Assembly (NCBI GenBank): GCA_010015655.1
Contig: ML976656.1
Location: 2,457,863 to 2,521,862 of the forward strand
Direction: 5' to 3'
From: Bimuria novae-zelandiae CBS 107.79
Taxonomy: Eukaryota; Ascomycota; Dothideomycetes; Pleosporales; Didymosphaeriaceae
DNA: 64,000 nt
Below are positions 35,291 through 45,928 of this stretch, piece by piece; position 1 is the stretch's first letter, and every line of letters begins with the position of its first letter. A model generated the notes under the pieces. That model did no database searches. It had not been told where the DNA came from and saw nothing but the letters and a program-made list of their open reading frames with translations. The translations under genes and the position numbers were made by a program.

Positions 35291-36688
35291 ATGTTTGATG
35301 TGATTGGATGGTTCTCGGTGTCCCACAGTGGAACTTTTGCTATTCAACGCTCGTCTCGTGTCTTCAGCGGCCATTGGTATATCGCATCATGAATTCGGCC
35401 TTGAATTTAATGGACAACACAATTCAACAGGGTCAGCTTTTTCTTTGGATCTATTAGGCTCCTGGACTTATACAATATAGTCGACCCTGACAAAGTGCCA
35501 TGGCCCAGCATTTTTTGGGCCTTGATCACTGTTCAACTCAGCGTTATGACTCAGAAATCGGGTGGTGTGCTCGGCTACCCAGCACGGCTGAGAACCTATT
35601 TCCGGAGCTCACCTATCGTGTGTGGCTTTGAAGTGTTACACATTGCCATTAGATTTGGCGTAAATTTATGGTTATACAGCTGGGCACATATATGGGGCCA
35701 CGCTCACATACAGACCTGGCAAGGCCGGACATTGTTTCGCCGAGTTCTCAGCGATGCACTGATAGCGCTTTTTCGCGACTTTCCTCCTGATCACGACTCT
35801 GAAAAACTGGGCATACAGCCTGTGGAAAATCTTGGATTTGTGCGGGCCTTGTTTTTCGCCTTGGGCACTTTACCTCAAACGATAAAGATACTCGGCTTTG
35901 GTGGCATTCCATGGTCGAAAACCTGGACTATGCTTTATATCACATGCTACGGCGTCACAGAAACTATGAACATATTCCGGAATTCCTACCAGGGCCAAAC
36001 CTCTCTCAACCTCAATCTCATCCACGCTTCCCGCTTCCAGGCACGACGCCACAGCACTTTAAGGGTCATCGAACTGGTGTCTCCGACCTTCACTATCTTT
36101 GCCGTCTGCGCGCACGCTTGTGTTCTTATTTGGGCTTATCTCGATCTGTTTACTGGCACAGACGTTTCGGATTCTTTTGCCCATGAAAACACATTTTCTT
36201 TCATTGTTTTGGGGTTTATAATTTGCTGTTTCTGGTTTGCCTGCCTGACACTTTTTGTAACGTTCGCTGTTACTGTCTGCATCCTTGAGCTTCCGGTGCA
36301 TGTGCCGAGAAGCAGATTATATGATGCGATTCCATGGCCCATATTCGCTTTGATGATCCTGATCCCATGTGTGGGCATTTTGAGATCAATTACCACAGCA
36401 GTGCCCATACTGCTTGTGGTCAAAATCAATACACTACTAACCTTCATTCTAGTATTCGCTTTGGCATTAATATTCCTCTGGAGATGCGAGACGATCCGTC
36501 GAAATGTCTTTCTTCATCTGGAATTTGCTCCTGCGGATGGCAGAGTTGGAGATGGGTGGCCTCGATGGATTTCTATGGCCGCTTTTGGGATGTATGCCAC
36601 GTTAATGCTGGTCTCGGCGCTTTGGTACGGGATTCGTTACGATGGCGTGGGAACAACGAAGCCTGAATGGACCGATTACTTGGGTTGA
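35291..36688 (+). CDS. Polytopic fungal membrane protein of unknown function
   Basis: Exon 35291-35376 (MFDVIGWFSVSHSGTFAIQR) joins in frame across a 54-nt intron to 35431-36688, giving 447 residues. Without that first exon the frame has no upstream ATG before residue 18 of the long open frame. About six to eight hydrophobic spans are visible, for example SPTFTIFAVCAHACVLIWAY, FIVLGFIICCFWFACLTLFV, and LTFILVFALALIFLWR. Conserved-looking loop motifs include DLYNIVDPDKVPWPS at the start and TMLYITCYGVTETMNIFRNS. No signal for a known transporter family. It sits 600 bp downstream of the HET gene on the same strand; whether that pairing matters is unknown. Confidence 0.7.
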
Positions 36689-37059
36689 TCTTGGTTTCTT
36701 TACATTGAAGTCAAACAAGGATTCGTTCCATTTCGAAGAGACGGACCAATCATACCCTGCCCCATTTCCATTCTTGCGAATATATCTCATAGCTATAGTG
36801 GCGTTACTCACTCATTGACTTAACTATAGTCTTTCTCAAATCATGGCCCGTCGTGTTTAAAGCCTAAAGGCACGGTCCGGCATAAATACCCCGCACCAAA
36901 TACCTATTGTAAACATGACTAGTAGGCATACTCACTGATACATACGCCCCGCTTATTAATAATACTGCCCCAACCACTTTTCTCCACCACGCCTGACTAT
37001 TTACCTCCTTACGACTCCTTCCGTCTCAGTACCTCTCGTTCAATTCATCGACTGCGAGA
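36689..37059. other. Intergenic region
   Basis: CT-rich toward 37050, consistent with a promoter for the relic GNAT gene. Nothing else seen. Confidence 0.4.
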
Positions 37060-37801
37060 ATGCCGCAATCCGAGAACATTCAAATCGCTGCTATTGAAGA
37101 CCCCGACGTGTCGGAAACCTTCCAACTGATACCCAAGAGCTTCGGCCAAGATGCACCGTTTATGAATGCATACTACCTCAATCACGAAACCCCGGAAGGT
37201 CTGGCGCAAGGTGCAAAACGTTTTCTGGCATGGAAACAAAGTTCGGCGCAATCCACTTTCTTGAAAGCTGTGTCAACGCTAGATGGCGGAGAGAAAATTA
37301 TCGGGATGGCCATCTGGACGTACATGAATAAGCAGCCGCCACAGAATTTGGAAGAAGCGGAAGGCAAGGATGAGATACAGTAGTACTGGCCTGACGAGCA
37401 GGATCGAAAATGGATGAAAGTGCTGTGGAACGAGTATGTTAAGCCAAGGACCAATGCGGTACTGAACGCCGAAGGAAAAGGTGTTTACGGTATGTTATTG
37501 ATCATCCAAGGCTGTTCCAGGGCTTACATAAGGTTACAAAGTCATCGAGCTTCTGGCTGTACATCCTGAATACAGATGACTCGGTGCTGGCGCAGGATTG
37601 GTGAATTGGGGTCTGTCTGCTGCAGATGAGAAAAAAGTGGATGCAGTGATTGAAAGCACGCCCGCGGGTCGGCCATTATACGAGAGTTGTGGACTACAAT
37701 GCGAGATTGAGCAAATTAGGTTTGATGTTGCTGTGCATTTCATCAAAAAGCAGGTGCCAAAGTTGGCTTTTATGGTGAAGGGAGCAACAACAAAAGCTTA
37801 A
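37060..37801 (+). pseudogene. GNAT N-acetyltransferase pseudogene
   Basis: The frame opens MPQSENIQIAAIEDPDVSET and reads well through KAVSTLDGGEKIIGMAIWTY, then meets TAG at 37381. It continues in the same frame as YWPDEQDRKWMKVLWNEYVK. After an intron of about 45-50 nt (GTATGT donor near 37488) it reads VIELLAVHPEYR, a TGA, then LGAGAGLVNWGLSAADEKKV and ends at 37801. The HPEYxRxGaG block is the acetyl-CoA loop of fungal GNAT proteins. Both stops sit where a CAG and a CGA codon would be expected, so single C to T changes would explain them. Frame is otherwise kept, which points to recent inactivation. Confidence 0.75.
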
Positions 37802-38319
37802 TACAATCCGTTCAGGGATACATGTCCCATTTAAGGTCTTGTTCGTCACCACTTCTGAGGCTTGTTCGGCCTCAAACGGAGCGGAAGATCCGGTATGTAA
37901 TAAAATCATATGCAAGATTTTAAATAACAAGTTTTCTAAAGTCCTACTCTCAGAGCTAGGAATCGAAATCTACGAAACAGCTCTTTCTTAAGTTTAAACC
38001 TTTTGTAGTCCCAGTTTCGAACCTTAATTACGGTAGGTTTGTGAAATTGGTCTACGTCGACTTCAAGCGTTGTTTTTCGGTTGAAACTTTCAAGACAAAC
38101 AATGTGAATTTTCAGTGCAAAGAAATAAAGGCCACAGCGCTTTCCACCTGCACTTGGCAACTGCGTGACTCGCTCACGAACTCTGACACCCTTCATATAT
38201 AAGACCCCTTGCTCTGCGCTTCTATTCCATACACTCTCTCTGCACGCAACCCACAGCCATCAGCCTAGAACACGCCTAAGTCGTCCACACTTTCCAGGAT
38301 ATCGACCAACTACATCAGC
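37802..38319. other. Intergenic region
   Basis: GNAT relic 3' flank and promoter of the poly-Val protein gene. No gene seen. Confidence 0.4.
38196..38203 (+). promoter_or_regulatory. Putative TATA box
   Basis: TATATAAG about 120 nt before the ATG at 38320, followed by a pyrimidine-rich leader. Motif match only. Confidence 0.5.
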
Positions 38320-38972
38320 ATGGCGACGCCCCAGAAGTACAAGGAAGCACTCAACCGCATCGTCACCCAGGCTTCTAAAATCCCCGACCGCGATTCACCC
38401 TTGTGGGCCTCGCTGCCTCACCCGAGCCAGGCCACGCTCGACGATGCCTCTGCCTGCCAAGTCGACTTCAACACATGGCTCACTAACTTTCTAGAACCCA
38501 ATACTTCCTTCATTGCACTCAAGGCAATCGCCCGCCCTACTGCGAAGAACGTGGCCCGCTTCACCGCAAAGGGCTCGAAGAACAAGGCCGGTGGCCCCAA
38601 TGCCAACGCGTGCCATGCACACACCGACTTCGTCGCAGCCCGCATCGAAGTCTCAAGACCGCAAGACATCCTCCCAATCGTGGAAGTTGTGAAGCGTGCG
38701 GCGGGCAGCACGCTCGTTCGCACTATCTATACGTCGGATCACCCGACGTTCGTCGACGACACTGGCAGGATCACGGACATCGCTTACTTCATGTGGGTCT
38801 ACGACTCGAACATTGGATATATCGCGGAGCTGCAGATTGGTTTGTTCTCTGCGTTCTACTTGTTCTCGAAGAACTCTGAGGTGCGCGATAACAAGAGCAT
38901 GGATACGGTCATGAAGGAGCTGTTCAAGCTATACGACAAGATGAAGCATGACGTTCTAGCTACGGCCAACCC

Positions 38973-39003
<31 letters not shown>

Positions 39004-39042
39004 ATCAAGGCGAAGACGCAGGCCAATGCTGGGAAGAAGTAG
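38320..39042 (+). CDS. Unknown 240-residue protein with a poly-valine tract
   Basis: Intronless frame with good codon use and a strong promoter context (TATA and CT-rich leader). Sequence blocks include QATLDDASACQVDFNTWLTN, HAHTDFVAARIEVSRPQDIL and TGRITDIAYFMWVYDSNIGY. No signal peptide. Near the C-terminus ten consecutive valines are encoded by ten GTT codons, followed by a basic end (IKAKTQANAGKK). The repeat can change length by slippage without breaking the frame. I do not recognise the family. Confidence 0.65.
38974..39003 (+). repeat. (GTT)10 microsatellite in coding sequence
   Basis: Ten perfect GTT units in frame, giving Val10 in the protein above. Confidence 0.95.
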
Positions 39043-39318
39043 TGAGGTGGTAGCCAATCGGCTGCTGGTTGGGGAGTGATGGTGCGATTTGTTCTCTTAT
39101 CCGGCGTTCTATAGTTGTCTGTGAAAAAGACCTGATCTGAATCTTCAACGTCATTTTTCTACAATTGGTAACTGCTTACTGTTCACGGCCTCGTCTTCCA
39201 TTAATGAAATGTTCGTTAAAAGCAGTATTTGGCAGATGGAAAACGTAAAAGCTAGAAAGGTGCTTTTCTACTGAAGGTAGTTCGAATGATTTTATACAAC
39301 ATCTAGTTGCGTTTCCTT

Positions 39319-40561
39319 TCAGAACGTGATGCCAACCTTACCCGTGTGCTTTCCCGATATTAAATAATCGAAAGCCGCAGGAGCGTTGTCAAAGGTGAAC
39401 TTTGCCGATCAATAATCGGACCCAGCTTGACCTTTTTGTCCTCTAGGAACTGATTCAACTCTTCGAACTCCACCTCCGAGCCCACCGCGATTCCCCTAGT
39501 GATATCAATGTCAGTGCACATCCATCATACCTCCGTAACAGAGGAGAGGAGGGAGATTGAGGCAACTCACTGGATCTTCGCAGCCTTGAACAGAAGTTGC
39601 AGGAATATATCACGTGGCGCGTCACCTAGATGGCCACCTAGGAATCCGACCAAAGACACGGTACCGAATTTCTTGCGCAGGGCTTTAATGTTGTTGGGAA
39701 TGGAACTTGAGCCGATGTTGTTAATGACGTAATCGACACCTGTTCCGCCGGCGAGACGCAGTACTTCTTCTGCAACATCTTTGTGCTCTTTGTAGTTGAT
39801 TCCTTCGACTTCCGGGCTCAATTTCTTGATCTGCTCGATCTTTTCGTTGGAAGAGGATGTGATTATAGGTTTGATGCCAGCTGCGATGCAAATCAGGTGG
39901 CCGAACATGCTGATGCTGACGCCACCAGTACCTTTTAACGTGTCAGCAAAAAAAAAAGACAATCACAACGAGATAATTGCGGAGTGGCCTTCCAACAGCG
40001 CAAATGAGCCCTCTTGCAAGTCTTTCAGCCTGTTCAATGACGTCCAGGCAGTCATTCCAGCGCATGCAATCGTCGACGCCTGTACTTGGTTAACACGGTC
40101 GTCCTTATTCCTGCTGTAATAGTTCAACAAACCTCTTCCCACGTCAACTGGCCCGGCAGCTTCACCAAGCATTTTTCCTCAAAGACCAAATACTCAGCCA
40201 GCACACCCTCTGCATCACCTCCTAGTGCCATTAGACCCCCATCTCTCTCTCGGCCCGTCAAGTTCGTTAAATTGAACTGAACTGAAACTCGATCACCACC
40301 TTCGAGCTTGACCTCGCTGCCGACTGCTACCACCTCCGCTGCACAGTCCGATGCGGGTATACCGCCAGCTATCTGACCGCCAGGATAGCGGCCCTCTTGC
40401 AGCACAGCGACGTCACGGAAGTTGAGGGAGACTGCGTGCACGCGGGTGACAACATCGTGAGGGCCGAGCGACTCGGGCAGATTTTCGGTTGACGGTTCAA
40501 CGGTGAGAGGGTATGGAGCCTTGGAGCGGTGGAAGGAGCGACAGGTGCGCGGTTAAGACAT
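39319..40561 (-). pseudogene. Medium-chain alcohol dehydrogenase/quinone oxidoreductase pseudogene
   Basis: Exons 40561-40133, 40079-39989, 39931-39571 and 39495-39319 rebuild an MDR oxidoreductase. Blocks are VHAVSLNFRDVAVLQEGRYP, VGSEVKLEGGDRVSV, CAGMTAWTSL, EGTGGVSISMFGHLI, GVDYVINNIGSSS and a C-terminal FDNAPAAFDYLISGKHTGKV. The ATG is followed at codon 3 by TAA (40553-40555), explained by C to T in CAA. Intron 2 only works with a GC donor (39988). The last exon is one base out of frame near 39400-39405, so the conserved end is read in the wrong frame. The family reduces quinones or aldehydes with NAD(P)H; this copy looks dead. Confidence 0.8.
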
Positions 40562-41602
40562 GGTGACTGGAGAAGCCGTCTGTCATGTTTCTTTGTGCCA
40601 AAAAGATTTGAAGCACCGGAGCGAGCAATATGTATTCCTCAGATCTGAGGCTGCGACATCGAAACTTTTATATGTTATGCCAGGCATGAACCCATGGTAG
40701 AATTGCACAACATGTAGAATCTTACGCAATCAAAGTGCAGTTTCATCGTCCGTTCACCATCCGGGCGATCACAAACACAGAAAGTTGGCCGCGGCTTCAG
40801 CGTTTGGTGTTTCGTCCCAAGCTAGCAAGATCTACTTACGTGCTCCACTCCCTTGCCTTAGCCTTGGTTAAAATGCAACGGAGGTAAAAAACGAAGTACG
40901 CGACGTTCCCGCCTTAAAGAAGGAAATTATAACTCTTAATCTACCAGCAGACATGTGTAACCATGCCTCTGCAGTCGTGCGAGCCCAAATTGTCGTGATT
41001 TCAAGGTAGAAACGTGTACGGACTAGGAGTTAGTAATCGCAACATAATACATCCGATACTATTTTCTGACTGCATCAATATAATTTTTCTCTCTTAAGCC
41101 GTCGAGGTTCGCTTACTAATTTGTAAGGATATAGCTGCGAGACTTGATAGATCTCTTCATCGCCCTGCATTCCAATTTCCTTGGAGCATATTACGACATT
41201 CCCACCAATATTTCATACCTAGTTGGAAAGCCTGTTGAAATCCCATTCTAGAGCTAGTTTTTATAAATCGAACAGCGGGTCGTGCGCAGCTTTTATGCTA
41301 TCCTTTTGCGTGTGCCATAGATCCTGCTAACGCTACACCTTAACACCATAGCCTCGTTAAATCGTTACTGTATATTATACTTGCCTACTCGCAAGTGCGA
41401 TAAATGCCTGGAGACAGCAGGTTGCATGGGTATGACACACGGGCGGCGAACGAGAGATCCAGCGTGCCACACAAGTCATACCTCAATGCACATTCCAATG
41501 GTTCTTATCGCAAATATCTTGATTCAACTCGACATTAACAATTATAATAGCATCATCAAATTGACTCAATTAAGAGACGCTTACAGACGCCAAATACCTC
41601 CT
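40562..41602. other. AT-rich intergenic region
   Basis: No gene. The stretch about 40900-41370 is rich in TA and TAA/TTA and could be an old mutated repeat, but I could not match it to another sequence in the window. Confidence 0.4.
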
Positions 41603-42155
41603 TCAAGCGCTCTTTAAGCAAACCAACCTCTCCCCCTTCTTCCCAAAGCACGCCGACCCCTCACCCGTCTCCTTCACCGCTCCCACGGCCTGCGACTCCC
41701 CATAAACATGCCCTTCGCACTCCACACTCCTGCACGTCCACTTGCAATCTTTCCCACCCTTCTCCAGCACATAGCATCCCTCTGCACAACGCGTCTTCTC
41801 CTGCACGTGCTTGCATCGCAGGTCAACTGGGAACCGATGCGCTTTGATCGTCGTGGTCTTCGTATCCATGCATACGAGGTCTTCAGGCTTGTTGAACTCG
41901 TTGATGTTGGGTGTAGGCCGGTCTGGCGTGAGGAATCCTGGGAGGTACTTCGACGGCGGGCGCGGGGGCACGTAGACGGCGAGCGTGTAGACGGTGTTGT
42001 GGAACTCGTATTCGCCGGCGGGGTCCCAGTATTGGCCCATCTTGAGAGAAGCGTTGGCGGAGGTCCAGCTATTAGTATTGAATTGTTGTTTGTAGTCAGC
42101 ACCTTGTGGTTTCAGTCTGCGGAGCCGCGCTGGCTAAGAGGCTGAAGATATGCAT
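41603..42155 (-). CDS. Small Cys-rich protein, possibly secreted
   Basis: Exon 42155-42103 (MHIFSLLASAAPQTETT) joins in phase to 42068-41603, giving 172 residues. The mature part reads SANASLKMGQYWDPAGEYEF and contains nine cysteines, mostly in RCKHVQEKTRCAEGCYVLEK and KDCKWTCRSVEC. The intron needed is only 34 nt, with TACTAATAG at its 3' end, unusually short for a fungus. The alternative start is the ATG at 42040, which gives 145 residues and no signal sequence. The leader is hydrophobic but short, so secretion is uncertain. No known domain; size and cysteine content resemble effector-like proteins. Confidence 0.6.
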
Positions 42156-43667
42156 TGAGCTCTCGAATTGTGGTGCAGCGTAATAGGAGAGATTCAATAT
42201 TGTGGGGATTGTGAGTGTGTAGACAAAGAAATGTGGTGAGTGCGCAGTTGAATCGAGGCTAGCACGGTGTAGAAGTGAAAGACAAACGCTGCGCTGTCGC
42301 CGACAAAAACAAGCAACAAGAACAAAAGAGAGCCAACGCGGTCACCCATCCAGACACAAATCCGTTCAAAGACTGCAGAAAAAGTGCTTCAGCGGCTACG
42401 CCTTCCCTTTACTTCTCTGCTCCTGCGCGCTTAGCCTAGCCCTTCCCCAGCACGCATTCTCTACCTCCCCTCTAGTGGCAGCCGCACCACGTCTACATCC
42501 CTATCCTCCCATCTCTTCTCCATATCTAATCCTTTTATATTACTACAAATTAGCAAAAAATATTTGGTGTCTAACGGTCATACAACGTCGCCCGACCCCC
42601 CCTTACTCACCGTATTGCCACTGGCGCTGGCGTACACGCAGTACCGTCACAACTCGACTCAGGTTTTGGCAGGGGGCCGAACTCTCTTCCTGAAGACAGG
42701 GAAGAGGCTGCATTCTCGACCACCTCTTGCACAAGGCTCCCCGCCTCGTGGTTGGGGGAGGAGCTCTCCGAAGGGAACTGGCAAGTGGGCCCAGGTGGTG
42801 TGGGCACGCCGGTGAAGGCATGCCAGTGCAGTCGTATGACCGAAGACGAAAATTTGTCGATTTAATAAATATATATAGGCGAAAAAGGTTTGCGGGGTAA
42901 TTTTACGGCTGTGCGTGGGCTCTCGGCTGCCTGGTTGAGTGCTGGAGTGAATGACGAGACCGGACGACGCTACGTGAGAGCGCAGGCCAAATGCATGCGT
43001 GCGTGCCGTGGAAAAAATTTCCTGGCTCTTTTTCTTATGCTGAGATTGGGCGGGCTGGTGCCATCCTTTGTACCATCCATTTGCACAGCGTACCGAAGCC
43101 ACCTCTTTCCCGCTGCGTACATGGTTTCACTCCAGGCATTTATTCTAAGACAGTGTAATCAGCACCACCGCCTTTAGAGTATAAAATAAACAAAAATCCT
43201 CTAATTACGCTGGAACTAGCGGTGAAGTTTTCGCAGACGTGTATACGGACAGACATTGATCAATGATTTTGCCAATCAACACTGGTGAGAGCATGGGGTC
43301 GGTTAAAAGAATGGAACGAAGTGATCAAATAGAAAGTGCCATTTCCACATATACCTGCCAGTTCTCTTACTGTGCCGCGAAGTTGTGGGAGAACGTAAAT
43401 GATTGATGTTGCTCACGAGTTCGATAACGACGATGAATGCGACATATACCGAAACCGTGCAGCGTAAAAGGCTTGAATGGAGAAACTATTATTGAGAACA
43501 CGAAACAATTCGGAAGAGTTACAGTAAAGACAAGTATCACGAAAGCATTGAATGGAAAGAGCGACTGTATTGAGAAATACAATGCAAACCATGGTATCAT
43601 GCGCCCAAAACCCCAGAAGAAGCTCTCGCAGCGTCCTCGCCGTCATGCTCGAGACCTCCATGATCCC
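42156..43667. other. 1.5-kb intergenic region
   Basis: Several overlapping frames on both strands at 42475-43177 have biased, non-domain sequence. I see no gene, RNA gene or repeat. Confidence 0.4.
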
Positions 43668-44959
43668 TCACTTTGCAGCCGCAACCAGAGCATCGACTTT
43701 GGCATAAAGCTCGTTCGGGTCCTCAAAAACATGCCACACACTCCTCGGGACATCCTTGAACGCTCTCTCAAACCTTTCCGGCGTATTCTTGTCATTGTCT
43801 TCGGTTTGAGCGACGTCGGTCACTTTGCGAATGTAAATTGCACTGATCCACTTCGTGTGTTTGCGATAAATGTCGCCATACGCCTCAGGGTCGCTCTGGG
43901 TGCTGTCACCGATGCAGATGAAGTTGCGTTTGGGGAACCACTCGTACACCTTCTCCATCCGGTCGACCTTGTAAGCTTCGGTGCCCTGGGTGAGGTTGGT
44001 AAGGAAGCCAGCCAGGTTCATCCAAGAGGCGTCGCGGAGAATGAGGCTACCCGGCGGGTAGTAGTTTTCGCGGAATTCGCGGAGAAAGGGATAGAGGTTG
44101 TAGGGCGAGGCGGACAAATACCATATCGGTGGGTTGTCTACGCGGTATGCACATCAGCAAATGCAATAGAGGACGAGGTTCAGGGACGCTTACCAAGCTT
44201 CTGCACAAGATGTTTATACAACTCAGGCATACCTTTGATCGGCTCGGGCTCATCGACGAATGTCGTCTTTAAGATCCCAATGGGATCTGACGTCAGAGTC
44301 TTTTTGATGGTATCATCAACGTCAGAGATGATGGCCCAACCCTTTGCCGTTGCAAATGTAGTATTTATCGGAGTTGCATCCGCATTGACAGCTCGTGACG
44401 TGATGACTTCTCCGTCCTTGTAACCAGTTCCAGGTATGGCAAGCTCGTCGACGCTGATCCCGTGACGATCGCTTGGTCCCAGACGCACCTGCATTCCCTG
44501 AAGATCCAGCGTGACGGCATGCGCAGGCAAAATCTGGTCCAGCAAAGGCTGTATCCTCTTCTCGATGGTGGCCTCGGCTTGCTCGTCTTTGGCCAGCCCA
44601 ACTTTGTCGGCGACCCAGCCTACAACGGCCGACAAGTCTTTGCCGCTGTTCTTGACGAAGTAAGCCGCCACGTACTCAGCCTTCCATCTTCCCAGTCTGT
44701 TCTGGTAGGCGGTATTGTCGAGGAGCCAGACGTAGTCTTTGGTCGGATCCACGTTCGAATAGAATGGGTTCTTCGATCCAAGGTATGAGGTCAAGTTGTC
44801 CTTGAGGGAGAACTTGAAGCGATCACCTAGGGAAGGCATGTCTTTCTCGAATTCTGGGAAGCCTCTCTTTGCGCGAAAATCTCGCTCTGCGTCGGTTTCC
44901 TGATATTGTCTTTTGCTGGCATCGCCAGCAGGAACTTCAGGTGCGGCATCTTTCTGCAT
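43668..44959 (-). CDS. APP1: App1-type phosphatidate phosphatase
   Basis: Exons 44959-44194 and 44137-43668 (intron 56 nt) give 411 residues. The catalytic App1 domain shows GWAIISDVDDTIKKT (DxDxT-type motif, Asp213 and Asp215), then GMPELYKHLVQKLDNPPIWY and LSASPYNLYPFLREF across the intron, and NFICIGDSTQSDPEAYGDIY. This HAD-like enzyme dephosphorylates phosphatidic acid to diacylglycerol; yeast App1 acts at cortical actin patches and in endocytosis. This copy lacks the long Pro-rich tail of yeast App1. An upstream in-frame ATG at 45058 would add 33 residues; I prefer 44959 because the added part is not conserved-looking. Confidence 0.9.
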
Positions 44960-45928
44960 TTTGATGGATCTGGGGAGTTGTGAACGTGATAGATGTCTAA
45001 GGCTGATGCAGGTCAGAAGGAGAGGGCTCTTTGCACGAGATGACGGCAGGCAGAACATGAGGTAAGTCACTGTCAGCGTAAGGGCTTGGTAAGGTGGGAA
45101 CTCGCACTCGACTTGTTACAGACGGTGACGACTGCAGCTGATCGCTCAAAGTGTGGCGTGCGGGGGACTCAGGCCGATGGTGGATCGCCGCCACTGCTAG
45201 GTGGCTGCGTCCATGATTACAGGGCATGGGGTGCATTCGTACGCATCAAAGCTTGTGTTGAGATGGTGGACTATTGGTGGTGATGGCTAGAAGGTTGGCA
45301 AAGCCGCACATGTCCGTGCTGATTTCGTCATGGGGTGGGCGTGTCCTGGCGTCACACCCCGTCGCCGTCGTGCTCTTGCCCAGGATGTTCATCGTAATGC
45401 ATCGTGAGACGAACTATACGATCTCGTGCCTGTGTCTCCTTTGGACGTGTTACGCTGTTCATCTCTTCCATTGTTCTACGCGGGGCTTGCATCGCACATG
45501 AGAGTGGACTATCCATGGATATGGCTGCTAGTGGACCCTGAAATACGCACACGGTCTCCAATAGGTATTCGCAACAGGCAATAAAGTCCGTACGTGCGGA
45601 TGAAGGACGCACATGATGCCACCAAGCTTCTGGCGACGCGGCCGTTGACGTCGCGGCTGTCAAAGACACTGGGCAGACGCGAGGCTGTGCAGGCCCGGAT
45701 GCGTGTAAAGCACGGACTTAAAGGCGGTGGTGTGTAGGATTTCCCGTATTGTATGCACAGTGCCGGCAGCGGGTTTCACGAAACAACAACAACCACCTGC
45801 ACCACTTCGCCCCGAGAAGCCTTGTTTTCATAAATCAAAACGAATCGTCCTTTTTGTTGGCGTGCGAACACCCCTCCATCCGATCAAACACCCCGCCGGA
45901 GCCATCTCCACGCTAGGCTGCCGTCGCC
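44960..45928. other. Divergent promoter region
   Basis: Shared upstream region of App1 (minus) and the VHS/GAT gene (plus). No gene or repeat seen. Confidence 0.4.

Noticed and set aside
42475..43102. Cluster of overlapping frames on both strands
   Set aside because: Several frames open at once reflect GC-rich composition; none has a convincing start, splice pattern or domain.
43437..44423. 328-codon plus-strand frame
   Set aside because: Antisense to App1, whose DVDDT motif and splice junction are unambiguous.
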